A DNA stretch of 64,000 bases from Thermoprotei archaeon (GTDB taxonomy: Archaea > Thermoproteota > Thermoprotei > QMSL01), in contig QMSP01000002.1 in assembly GCA_003650925.1 (NCBI GenBank), forward strand, positions 62,001 through 126,000, read 5' to 3'. The notes below the pieces were generated by a model. That model did not search any database, was not told where the DNA came from, and was given only the letters and a program-made list of their open reading frames with translations. The translations under genes were made by a program, and so were the position numbers. Below are positions 10,401-18,230 of this stretch, one piece after another (the first letter of the stretch is position 1; every line of letters begins with the position of its first letter).

Positions 10401-11502
10401 TGATGGAATGCCTATACTTCCCTGCAAGCTAATGGTGAGCAGAGTAGGACAAGTTCTAGCCTTTGTAGTAACATGGGCTAATCCATACGAAGTCATACTT
10501 ATAAACTGGAGGGATGCCCTTAAGTTTCCCTTCACTATAATCTCAAGGCTCTATATCACTACCGACCAGGGCAGAGATCTTAAGAGGTTAGCTCTTGTAA
10601 TGACAGAAGCCTATAACCTGGTATCAGTCTACGCTACAGAGGAGGGAGTATTTGTCTCCTATCTAGGTCCTCTCATTCAAATGCATGGACTAGGCTTCAT
10701 AATAATGCCTCTAGTCCTAGCCTTCATGGTTATAGCCACAAGCTCCCTGGGCATAGCTTTTGAGAGGAGAGGTGAAGCGAAGGTCATGTCACTGCTAGGA
10801 CTCAGCCCCTCATCCTTAATCATGGTATATGCTACTGAGTACTTGATACTAGGCATGTTAGGGGGCATTACAGGGTATTTCCTAGCGCTTCTGTGGTATA
10901 GAGCATTTCGGAACATGGGCATAATGATAGGAGTTGTTGAGAAGGCGTCCAGCACGTGGGCACTAATAAGTATGGGCATGAGCTCAGCCATAACGTTGAC
11001 ATCCTCAATTCTCCCATTAATAGTAGCCGTGAGGAAGATTACTGCTTCAAAGATGCTTTCATGGAGGCCGTTCATATTAGATTCCATGAAAGGCATTATG
11101 GCGGTTGAGCTTCCTGTTGCTATAAGAAAAGAGGTCAAAGATTCGTTCATGAAGTACATGAAGGAGAATCTGAGGCGATGTATAGAGTCACGCTCATCAT
11201 TCAAAGTTGAGGAGATCAAAACTACTCAGAGTGGGGACTTAAGGCTTAGAATGTACTCAATTGAAGAAGGAGCCACTGTTGAATGCATTCTTGACATCAA
11301 GTGCATCGAGGAGGATGGAGGCTATAGAGCCCTTGTCATAGTCACTCCTATAACACCAAGAATAAGGTCAAGGTTCAAAGTCATAAGACAAATCTCTATG
11401 TTAGGCATGAGGTTAAGGTTGAGAAGTGCTCTTTCAGCCATACGGTTGCTCTCCATCAAGGGAGTTCTCCACTCTTCACCTTCTCAACAAGGAACTCAAT
11501 GA
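7447..11502 (+). CDS. Membrane protein: signal peptide + transglutaminase-like domain + TM + carboxypeptidase-regulatory-like domain + FtsX-like permease
   Basis: TGase motifs GDCSEYADIFIALCRAM and GHTWPEVWVPS; CarboxypepD_reg-like VRGKVVDIYGNPIENATIVV; FtsX-like NIRRWKLRSMLILISTTLIVASL...KDLDGMPILP and multiple C-terminal TM segments. Confidence 0.82.
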   Translation: MGNLVTGLMITLMMICIGLACAYNDLLLVTSKTCYNYTEILILEYRGEEPAKELMFAYPIPPNTTWQICDLVKANPKPIAIMKRGPNTLLLFTVRLVDQLPSKVTIMCNVTVLELRSNLNKDNSGSSYEIPSTLMVKFTRATYWWNYTAPEVVEVVDEIRSALSEEDNVYEIVMAIREWLIKNMKYTLHRERRGAVEAILSREGDCSEYADIFIALCRAMRLPARRAWGWLVNIRGEYATWLGHTWPEVWVPSIRSWVPIEVTMIGEEKAPNLGEVDTRYLAFLIEDGTEDITLMRIMPRDESALPGSGEWKMIDKDVWLTSSIMIRPMKKNLGDRILAARLKLLIAIAIAVLIAAALVMSSIKQKRAIKAILLLIMLLALVSWTSAVEANDVEVRGKVVDIYGNPIENATIVVLFGEERLEVSTNEAGEFNINLSSPSLLYIYHVNEEGIHDYVPVTIYVDRSSNITVTLHPGALLRLEGQPFSIELASLARVSGIVVLAERPMPLHSITSYGTYTSSNVFGLEPNEAVVPANIPFRLKIQLVTTPAIMPMLKNVTMETTLEEMEELLTKMGRRLTFRSTRTIEIPANGSYVVRQGALIVLDVSKIVLELDINGYADILDRLDGTISDLERLGLYMYGDRLLLEKAKERLEEAKVLVEKDLLAEAYVKLREVYLSVLRVYSHVKDLLLEENRALFGITLFISLTSFMVAALLFEDRRRRAFVSALIAATIVIALYVLQPLMRLMKTETLIMIISSSISFPPFLSLILHIEPTSRVGMALALAKRNIRRWKLRSMLILISTTLIVASLVSLTSASVTYTTITTRINLEIPKGSLLLKGISSIEALKEYARRLAGLHAAEVFPVSRLDMSLMEFIKTNFRVREVLPMVITLPTMRPLTWLESAKGSLPVFGIIGLDFQEDPIAKVLEEGVIEGNLRDLENSRTIAVSSIMADVLDLEVGSVVEIFNMKYRVVAIIDDNAVVRTKDLDGMPILPCKLMVSRVGQVLAFVVTWANPYEVILINWRDALKFPFTIISRLYITTDQGRDLKRLALVMTEAYNLVSVYATEEGVFVSYLGPLIQMHGLGFIIMPLVLAFMVIATSSLGIAFERRGEAKVMSLLGLSPSSLIMVYATEYLILGMLGGITGYFLALLWYRAFRNMGIMIGVVEKASSTWALISMGMSSAITLTSSILPLIVAVRKITASKMLSWRPFILDSMKGIMAVELPVAIRKEVKDSFMKYMKENLRRCIESRSSFKVEEIKTTQSGDLRLRMYSIEEGATVECILDIKCIEEDGGYRALVIVTPITPRIRSRFKVIRQISMLGMRLRLRSALSAIRLLSIKGVLHSSPSQQGTQ

Positions 11503-12373
11503 TATATTTAGCAGGATTGACTCCAGCTACATGCTTTAATTCTCTCCACTCAGGAGAGGCGTTGACCTCGAGCACATAGGTTCCTTCTTTGCCCTCAACT
11601 ATATCCACGCCAGCATACCATAAGTTCATCACCTGAGCAGCTCTTATGGCAAGCTCCTCAAGCTCCTCAGATAGCCTGATCGCCTCTCCCTTTCCTCCCT
11701 GAGCTATATTTGTCTTCCAGCTTTGGGTAGCTCTTCTCCTCATGGCAGCTATTACTTGAGAGCCTACTACAAATGCTCTTATATCGCAACCTCTACTCTC
11801 AACATACTCCTGAAGTAGAAGTGGCTGGCCATAAGTTAGAGAACTCTTCATGATGTTGAAGACCGTGTCAGCATCCTGGGCCAGTACTACTCCATAGCCT
11901 CTTGAGCCTATGATCGGCTTCATAACTAGAGGGCACATTCGTTTTGCCTCATCATATGCCACCCTTAACGACTCAGTAGACAAAGTCTCTGGCACTGGTA
12001 TGCCTGCTGATTTGAGCTTTATGAGAGTTAATAGTTTGTTCCTCGCCTCCACTAATGAGCTCACTGGGTTCATTAGCACTACGCCTCTGAGCTCTAGTAG
12101 TCTCAGGATGGCTACTCTCCTCATGAACTGTGAAAGGCTTATCATATGCCCAAATGACCTCACCACACCTCCATCATAGCAGTCTACTCTGTCGTGGGTA
12201 GAATAGTCTATAACCTCCATTCCTGTTCTGCTCAGTCTAGCAATAAGTCTTCTTGTCCTGACATACTTAACCTCATGCCCCAGCTCAAGAGCCGTCTTGA
12301 TGAGATCGTTACATGAGGAATCAGGTCTTGGGTTCTCATGTATTATTAATAGCCTCAAATCCACTCTCCTCAA
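11456..12373 (-). CDS. ATP-grasp ligase, RimK/LysX family
   Basis: MKPIIGSRGYGVVLAQD, LLLQEYVESRGCDIRAFVVG and VLEVNASPEW motifs. Confidence 0.85.
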   Translation of the reverse strand: MRRVDLRLLIIHENPRPDSSCNDLIKTALELGHEVKYVRTRRLIARLSRTGMEVIDYSTHDRVDCYDGGVVRSFGHMISLSQFMRRVAILRLLELRGVVLMNPVSSLVEARNKLLTLIKLKSAGIPVPETLSTESLRVAYDEAKRMCPLVMKPIIGSRGYGVVLAQDADTVFNIMKSSLTYGQPLLLQEYVESRGCDIRAFVVGSQVIAAMRRRATQSWKTNIAQGGKGEAIRLSEELEELAIRAAQVMNLWYAGVDIVEGKEGTYVLEVNASPEWRELKHVAGVNPAKYIIEFLVEKVKSGELP

Positions 12374-12481
12374 GGTCTTTTAACCGCAGTATTAAATATA
12401 GTCTTTATAATATCAGTAATTTGTGGAAATAAGGATAAAAGTCACAGAGTAGCTGAAACTACTGTAGTATGCGGTGTCTTT

Positions 12482-12865
12482 ATGGTGGGAGAAGCTAAGT
12501 CTAAAGAGGAAGAGACGAGACTTATACTAAGGGAATTAATAGACGGTGATGCCATTATAGGTGCGGCGGTCCTGGACGCGAGAGGCACTCCGCTAACATG
12601 GGTCTTGCCTCCTACCCTAGACCTGAAGGCAGTCAAGACCTCAAGTGCATTGATAGAGATACTGCTTAGGGTCAAAGATATGGAAGACTCCAGACTTGGT
12701 CGCTTTATATACTGCGTTGTTCGCTTCAGGAATGTGAAGACAACTGCTATGGACATAGACGGAAAGGGCTACCTGCTGCTCTTCGTAAGCCCTATATGGC
12801 ATGTTGAACTACTATTACCCAAGGTGAGGCAAGCACTTAATAAGCTGAGAGCTCTCCTCCTTTAA
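12482..12865 (+). CDS. Roadblock/LC7-like domain protein
   Basis: 127 aa with roadblock-like pattern: AAVLDARGTPLTWVLPP, alpha-helix, MDIDGKGYLLLFVSPIWHVELLLPKVRQALNKL. Confidence 0.6.
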   Translation: MVGEAKSKEEETRLILRELIDGDAIIGAAVLDARGTPLTWVLPPTLDLKAVKTSSALIEILLRVKDMEDSRLGRFIYCVVRFRNVKTTAMDIDGKGYLLLFVSPIWHVELLLPKVRQALNKLRALLL

Positions 12866-12867
12866 CA

Positions 12868-14457
12868 ATGCTACTGAGATGTCTAAGGAGTGCGCTACAT
12901 AGGCTATTAACAGCCGCACCCCTCTCATACAAAATTGTACTCTACAGTATATCGAGATCTGCTCCTCCTAGCGAAGAAGTGTTCAAGAAACTCAGTGAAA
13001 TAGTGAGGAATGATGGTCTTAGTGTACTCGCCGAGATACTGCATCTAACAGCCTATGATAGAGGTTTGCTCAGGAAGGTAGTTATGAGGAGCCTGAACAG
13101 CATATTGGTCAAGCTTGAGGGCTACCAGCTTGATAATGGCCTCTGGTATGAGAACGTGAGCTATAAGTTCGCTACAGACAAGGGTGTAGCTCTCAGACTT
13201 ACTCTCAGCATCCTTGAAGGTCTCTTGAGCTTAGGGGTAAGGAATAAATCTGTGATGAGGGCTATAGAGGCTCTTCTAAGACTTCAGAAGCCGGAAGGCT
13301 ACTGGTCAGGGCTTCTGAGAAGGCACTATATAGACTATGAAGTCACAGCACGTGCCATAGCTCTACTCCACGACCTCATGGAAGACTACAGGCTTAGGCT
13401 GGGCATCGAAGCTCTAAGGAAGTGGATATTTTCATCTCTCTCAAGCGGTCGTTGTGACCAGCCATGGGCACTACCCTACGTCATATTATGTCTGGTTAGA
13501 CTAGGCCATGAAGAGGAGCTTAAAGCTCGAATTATTGACCTGATTGAACTCGTCAGCCGTTATCAGCTTGCAACTGGAGATTGGTGTAGAGGCTACAGAT
13601 CGTTCATGAGCACATTCATTCTCATGCTCGCCCTAACAGACCTACTGAACGCTCACGAGGAGGTGGTGAGATATATAGAGACCCTCGTCGAAAGAAAGAG
13701 GAAGCTTCTGAGGACGATCTATGACAGAAACCTCTTGGAGCTTCTAAGGCATGATATAATTAGAGAGATAGAGGATGCTGAACGTTTACTACCCCTCAAT
13801 GGTGTAAAGAATCCCAAGCTATTGGCTGCCTTCAGCTGGGCCTACAAAAACTCCATTCCTCGCAAGCTCATGCCTAAGAGAGAAACCATTGAGCTCTACA
13901 AAGGCTATCTTCAGAAATACTCTTTTTCCAGCATACAAGAGCATGCTAGAACGCTTGCTGAATACGTGGTGGAGGAGGTAGCTAAGCATACTGATAGATA
14001 CGAAAATCTAGCTCTCACCATGAGGCTCTATAGGCTTAACTCATGGAATGAAAATCCCCTCGCCCTGCTCAGAGCAGCTCTTTTATCCTTCCCAGGTGTC
14101 ACTTCTCTATGCAGTGACCTATATGTGCTAGCGCTTTACTTGATGGGACTTAAGGGCTTAGAGTCGTGCTCCAGCCAAATTCAGCCTCCAGCTGATTCAA
14201 AGCTTCTAATTATTCTCAGAAGACTAGGCATGATATCGACACCAATAGTAGTGGCTATGAGAAATTATTCCATCATACGGAAGGAGGTCATGGAGTTAAG
14301 CAAAGAGCTGTTTCCTAGAGCGCCTTTCCTACTCTACTCATTAGCCTCCATAGCGAAGAAGTGGTGTTTGAGGAGGACTAGATGTGTAAGAGTGACTAGA
14401 GAAGGTTTGCTTAAATGTCCTCTATTCAATATATGCACTAAGAGGAGATATCAGTGA
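12868..14457 (+). CDS. QW-motif alpha/alpha-toroid protein with C-terminal degenerate HhH-GPD-like, cysteine-rich domain
   Basis: Three QxxxGxW motifs (QLDNGLW, QKPEGYW, QLATGDW). C-terminal FPGVTSLCSDLYVLALYLMGL...PPADSKLLIILRRLGM...CLRRTRCVRVTREGLLKCPLFNIC resembles the HhH-GPD and Fe-S region. Confidence 0.7.
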   Translation: MLLRCLRSALHRLLTAAPLSYKIVLYSISRSAPPSEEVFKKLSEIVRNDGLSVLAEILHLTAYDRGLLRKVVMRSLNSILVKLEGYQLDNGLWYENVSYKFATDKGVALRLTLSILEGLLSLGVRNKSVMRAIEALLRLQKPEGYWSGLLRRHYIDYEVTARAIALLHDLMEDYRLRLGIEALRKWIFSSLSSGRCDQPWALPYVILCLVRLGHEEELKARIIDLIELVSRYQLATGDWCRGYRSFMSTFILMLALTDLLNAHEEVVRYIETLVERKRKLLRTIYDRNLLELLRHDIIREIEDAERLLPLNGVKNPKLLAAFSWAYKNSIPRKLMPKRETIELYKGYLQKYSFSSIQEHARTLAEYVVEEVAKHTDRYENLALTMRLYRLNSWNENPLALLRAALLSFPGVTSLCSDLYVLALYLMGLKGLESCSSQIQPPADSKLLIILRRLGMISTPIVVAMRNYSIIRKEVMELSKELFPRAPFLLYSLASIAKKWCLRRTRCVRVTREGLLKCPLFNICTKRRYQ

Positions 14458-15362
14458 GAAAGCTTGACCCCTTAAGGCTCAATATAGAGGATCACGAAGA
14501 AGAAGTAATTGAGAGATACAGCACTATGCTTCAAAAAGTAGGTCTCTCTACTTCACGACCCATTAGAAGTCTTCTCTTGGGGCTTCTCATAATAAGCCTT
14601 CTCGACTCCAATAGATGGTCATGGAGAATAGGCGGAGAGGATGCCGTTCTGGAGGAGTACTGGCTCTTTGTAAGTCATGTGGGAGACATAGATCAAGAGC
14701 TTGAGCTCTTCTCAAATCCTGATTATGTCGAAACAGCTATTGAAGACACAAACTGTTTGGTGAGATTAAGTGATGATGCGCGCTCCTCCTTCGTAAGCAC
14801 TATTATATGTTATGCCGAGTTCGTGGAGAACCTTAAGGTCAATAAAGTTGAGGACTATGCTCTCTCTATAACTAGCTTTGTATTGGAGGACCTCCTATGC
14901 AGGCTGAGCCCTCATGACTTCAAGAGGAAAGCTCACATGTTAGGAAGGCTTCTAGCCGCTTCAAGGAGAGGTGATAGTCCCTTGGAGATGCTTAGGTTAG
15001 CTCTCATGTGCTTTCCAGCTATAACTCATCGTTCAGCGAATCTATATCTGTATTACTTGATAAGAGTTCTTGGAGTTTGGAGAAGTCCATCAGTAGTGAG
15101 AGAGCTTCACTGTCCACTTGATCCAAGCCTTTTAAGAGTACTTAGGAGGATAGGCATGCTGAGGGTGAGGACAAACAGAACCACTTATCAGGGCTACTTG
15201 TATAGAAGAGTTCAGGACATAGCTAGAACATTGTTTCCAGAGGATCCAACCAAGCTTTTTATCTTAAGATATGTTGGAGATAGCTTGTGTAGGTCAAGAA
15301 GACCTAGCTGTGAGGATTGCTGGCTATTTGGAGTCTGTGAATATTATCTTAAGGAACTCTAG
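14454..15362 (+). CDS. Degenerate HhH-GPD (endonuclease III-like) protein with Fe-S cysteine loop; paralog of the C-terminus of the preceding gene
   Basis: C-x6-C-x2-C-x5-C (CRSRRPSCEDCWLFGVC), the same spacing as Nth at 33753-34421; CPLDPSLLRVLRRIGM aligns with VPVDTHISRIAVRLGY of Nth. 4-nt overlap with the upstream gene. Confidence 0.7.
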   Translation: MRKLDPLRLNIEDHEEEVIERYSTMLQKVGLSTSRPIRSLLLGLLIISLLDSNRWSWRIGGEDAVLEEYWLFVSHVGDIDQELELFSNPDYVETAIEDTNCLVRLSDDARSSFVSTIICYAEFVENLKVNKVEDYALSITSFVLEDLLCRLSPHDFKRKAHMLGRLLAASRRGDSPLEMLRLALMCFPAITHRSANLYLYYLIRVLGVWRSPSVVRELHCPLDPSLLRVLRRIGMLRVRTNRTTYQGYLYRRVQDIARTLFPEDPTKLFILRYVGDSLCRSRRPSCEDCWLFGVCEYYLKEL

Positions 15363-15943
15363 AGCTCGCTTTCGCCTATGATCTCCTTCCTGTAGAGGTA
15401 TATACCATCAAGTATTCCAGGGCCGCCACCACGTCCATGAGGGCACTTTCTCATTTTGCCAGTAAGATGAGTCGCTAGATGTATGTTGGCTGCAGTTTGA
15501 CCTACAGCCTCTACGTCTATGCCTTCAACTATCACGTCATCTCCTTTCACGTATACTTTTGTATCCTTCCCAACTATCTTAGCAATTCTGGGAGCTTTTT
15601 CGCCTAGGAAGTTCTCTATGATGACTTTATCACCTTCCACCTTGATGCTCATGGGAAAGTGGGCATACACTATCTTCATGTAATATCTAAATCCCTTTGT
15701 AACTCCTAGTATCATGTTCTTGATTTTCGAGGCTATGGTTCTGAGGCAGGCATACTCCTTCTTCCTTGCGAATAGAACCTCGATCACCACTTTGTTATTC
15801 TCAAGCCTGATGTTTACAGGAGCATGGCTGAAATCCTTGACTAACTCCCCTTTGGGACCCTTGATTCTCACTACTTTACCTTCAATTTTTACTTCAACTC
15901 CACTTGGGATCTCAACCACTTCTCTAGCATATGCCACTCTCAT
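15359..15943 (-). CDS. rpl6: 50S ribosomal protein L6 (uL6)
   Basis: IPSGVEVKIEGKVVRIKGPKGEL and VEAVGQTAANIHLAT...DGIYLYRKE. Confidence 0.95.
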   Translation of the reverse strand: MRVAYAREVVEIPSGVEVKIEGKVVRIKGPKGELVKDFSHAPVNIRLENNKVVIEVLFARKKEYACLRTIASKIKNMILGVTKGFRYYMKIVYAHFPMSIKVEGDKVIIENFLGEKAPRIAKIVGKDTKVYVKGDDVIVEGIDVEAVGQTAANIHLATHLTGKMRKCPHGRGGGPGILDGIYLYRKEIIGESEL

Positions 15944-16026
15944 AGAGCTCCCCTAATCTTAGATGCTCTTAGGTATAAATCTACTACTCCTACTTTATTA
16001 AATAGGAACAGAGAAGGGGTGCTACA

Positions 16027-16533
16027 TTGGAGCACATACTCTCACTACTCAAGCGCAGAATAATCAAAGTGCTATTCTGCGGCGATAGTGGAGTTGGCAA
16101 GACAACGTTGATCGAGAGCTACAAGAACATGCAGTTCATTCCTCAGAGGACGACCATAGGGGTGAACTTTGCTACTTTCACTAATAAAGGATACAAAGTC
16201 CTGATAATAGACGCTGCTGGACAGCCTCGATTCTTTCCTATAATCAGAAGAATGTCTATTCTCAAAGGCGTTGACATAGCCTGCCTATGTTTTGATGCCT
16301 CAAGGCCTGAGACACTTGAAGTCTTGATGCTATGGAAGGAAGTCATTGACATATGGTGTCCTCAAGCCAAACTGCTACTTGTAGCCTGCAAATGTGACCT
16401 AGTGCCTATGGACGAGCTCATCAACATGGCTGAACGAGCTGCAGCTAGACTAGGCTGCATCAAGATCTACTACACCAGCGCTAAGGAATTGAAGTTCGAT
16501 AACCTCTTTGAGGAACTTATCAAGTTTCGATAG
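16027..16533 (+). CDS. Ras-superfamily small GTPase (Rab-like)
   Basis: G1 GDSGVGKT, switch I TTIGVNF, G3 DAAGQPRF, G4-like CKCD, G5-like TSAKE; no C-terminal prenylation cysteine. Confidence 0.9.
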   Translation: MEHILSLLKRRIIKVLFCGDSGVGKTTLIESYKNMQFIPQRTTIGVNFATFTNKGYKVLIIDAAGQPRFFPIIRRMSILKGVDIACLCFDASRPETLEVLMLWKEVIDIWCPQAKLLLVACKCDLVPMDELINMAERAAARLGCIKIYYTSAKELKFDNLFEELIKFR

Positions 16534-16538
16534 AGGTC

Positions 16539-17156
16539 CTATATCAAGAGCTTCAGGGCAATAGATGTGCCAAAAAGAACGCCCCACATCAACAGTCTCC
16601 ACCTTAATACTTTCTCGCCATCAAGAGGAGGTAAAGGCAACAGGTTGAAGAGAGCTAGGTCTGCATTGAGAATTGCGACAAGCCTTAGAATTCTACAGCC
16701 TAATATAACTCCCAGGCCGAAAATAGTAGCCATCAAGAGGTTCACCAGAGGACCTGCCATCGCTATTCTGCCGGTAGCTTCTCTATCGTAGAATGGGGCA
16801 TGGATCATGACTGCGCCTACAGCTATTATCCTTATGGGAAGGAAGAGGGTGAGAAGACTGATTATAGCCCATCGTGGTTCGAAGTAGAAAGAGGCCCAAT
16901 AGCCATGCCTTATGGCAGTTATCTTATGAGCTACCTCATGTGATATAAAGGAGAAAGCTATCAAAACCACAACAACTACCATGGCTATGCTGCCCATGAC
17001 TATGAGCTCCAACATGCGCTTAAGGCCTGTGAAACCGAACTCTATCACGAGGAATATGGTTGAACCTATGAGAAGCTCAATAGCCTCTCTCTTAGTGAAA
17101 ATACCTCTTCTGAGCATAATAATTCCTCCCTTGGGAATCCTAGCCCCAATATACAT
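16539..17156 (-). CDS. Site-2 protease-like M50 membrane metallopeptidase
   Basis: HEVAH zinc motif within a TM region and NLLPLPPLDGEKVLRW second motif. Confidence 0.88.
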   Translation of the reverse strand: MYIGARIPKGGIIMLRRGIFTKREAIELLIGSTIFLVIEFGFTGLKRMLELIVMGSIAMVVVVVLIAFSFISHEVAHKITAIRHGYWASFYFEPRWAIISLLTLFLPIRIIAVGAVMIHAPFYDREATGRIAMAGPLVNLLMATIFGLGVILGCRILRLVAILNADLALFNLLPLPPLDGEKVLRWRLLMWGVLFGTSIALKLLI

Positions 17157-17619
17157 TGGCTAGACTTAGAGCTATATCCATTGGAAGAGCTCTGGGATCT
17201 TTCATGACCTTTATGCTGACAATGCCTCTTACCAGCTCAGGCAATAGAGTGTCCTTGATTTGCCAGCCCTTCCCAATGCCAGGACAGCTATCTACAGCAT
17301 GAGGATTTATCTCAATCAGAAAGAAGTCCTTCATCTCCACACAACGTAACGGATATACTTGACAATTCCATGGAAAGAAGCCATGATCTAGCATTAATCC
17401 ACAGAGATGTCCCCTATAGAAAATACAGGAGCCATGTTCTCCATTCATCATTCTCAGCCTCCCTTTATCATCAGTATAGTAGAAGTCCTCGTAGCCATAA
17501 TTCTTTAAAGCCTCTATATCGCTAGGATAGAGCTCTAGTGCTACCCTGCCAAGAGCTCCACTACAACATCTACCACACCTCGAACATCTGAATCTCAATT
17601 TTCGATCGAATTGAACCAC
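17140..17619 (-). CDS. YkgJ-like cysteine cluster protein
   Basis: FRCSRCGRCCSGALGRVALELYPSDIEAL, CIFYRGHLCGLM and PWNCQVYPLRC. Confidence 0.82.
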   Translation of the reverse strand: MVQFDRKLRFRCSRCGRCCSGALGRVALELYPSDIEALKNYGYEDFYYTDDKGRLRMMNGEHGSCIFYRGHLCGLMLDHGFFPWNCQVYPLRCVEMKDFFLIEINPHAVDSCPGIGKGWQIKDTLLPELVRGIVSIKVMKDPRALPMDIALSLANVYWG

Positions 17620-17668
17620 GAAATCATAGCGCGTTCTACATCACCTTTCCTTAACTCCTCAAGTTACC

Positions 17669-18082
17669 CTATTTAAGCTTATCGTTAAGCTTCAAGCTCA
17701 AACCTTGCCTTATAAGTGCTTCAGCAGCCACCCTGTAGACTAATGTTTTCACTTGCTTCAAATCCTTCTCAACGTCGACTAAAAGCTCTCTCCTGACCAG
17801 TTGGTCATAGTCCTTAATCCACTTCACCAAGGTAAGGCACATCTCTCTGAGAATTGGGCACCTCGCACAGGTAGGAGATGCCCTCGCATGATCTCTTATA
17901 TTCAAGGCTAGTCTCCTAAAATAGTCCAGCCTTCTTCGCACATCTTCCTCAAGAGCTACCTTAAAGCTTATACAGTCCCTGCATAGCATGAGAGTTTCAT
18001 CGTAGCATCCATCACAAACATCCCTCCTACACCTGAGGCATATATGACGAGCATCTTCCCTATTGCATATGGCACACTTCAT
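17669..18082 (-). CDS. B-box-like zinc finger protein
   Basis: CAICNREDARHICLRCRRDVCDGCYDETLMLCRDC. Confidence 0.6.
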   Translation of the reverse strand: MKCAICNREDARHICLRCRRDVCDGCYDETLMLCRDCISFKVALEEDVRRRLDYFRRLALNIRDHARASPTCARCPILREMCLTLVKWIKDYDQLVRRELLVDVEKDLKQVKTLVYRVAAEALIRQGLSLKLNDKLK

Positions 18083-18230
18083 GAACTCTCGCCATATAGC
18101 TATAAGCTCTAGGAGATTTAAGCTTGTTCATTGTTAGGAGTCAAGCCTTTCCGTCAACGATAGCCTTCTAAGGGAGTCTTCTTCCCTGACAGCAGCTTAT
18201 GGAGCCTCTACTCAAATTATTTAAGCATTC

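Noticed and set aside
7554-11219. Several long minus-strand ORFs inside the TGase-FtsX gene (e.g. 8175-8651, 10677-11219)
   Set aside because: Low-complexity antisense translations of a confident coding gene; no domain signal.
12868-14457. True protein prenyltransferase acting on the nearby GTPase
   Set aside because: The GTPase has no C-terminal cysteine motif, and the toroid protein shows no obvious Asp/Cys/His zinc site; the QW motifs indicate fold only.
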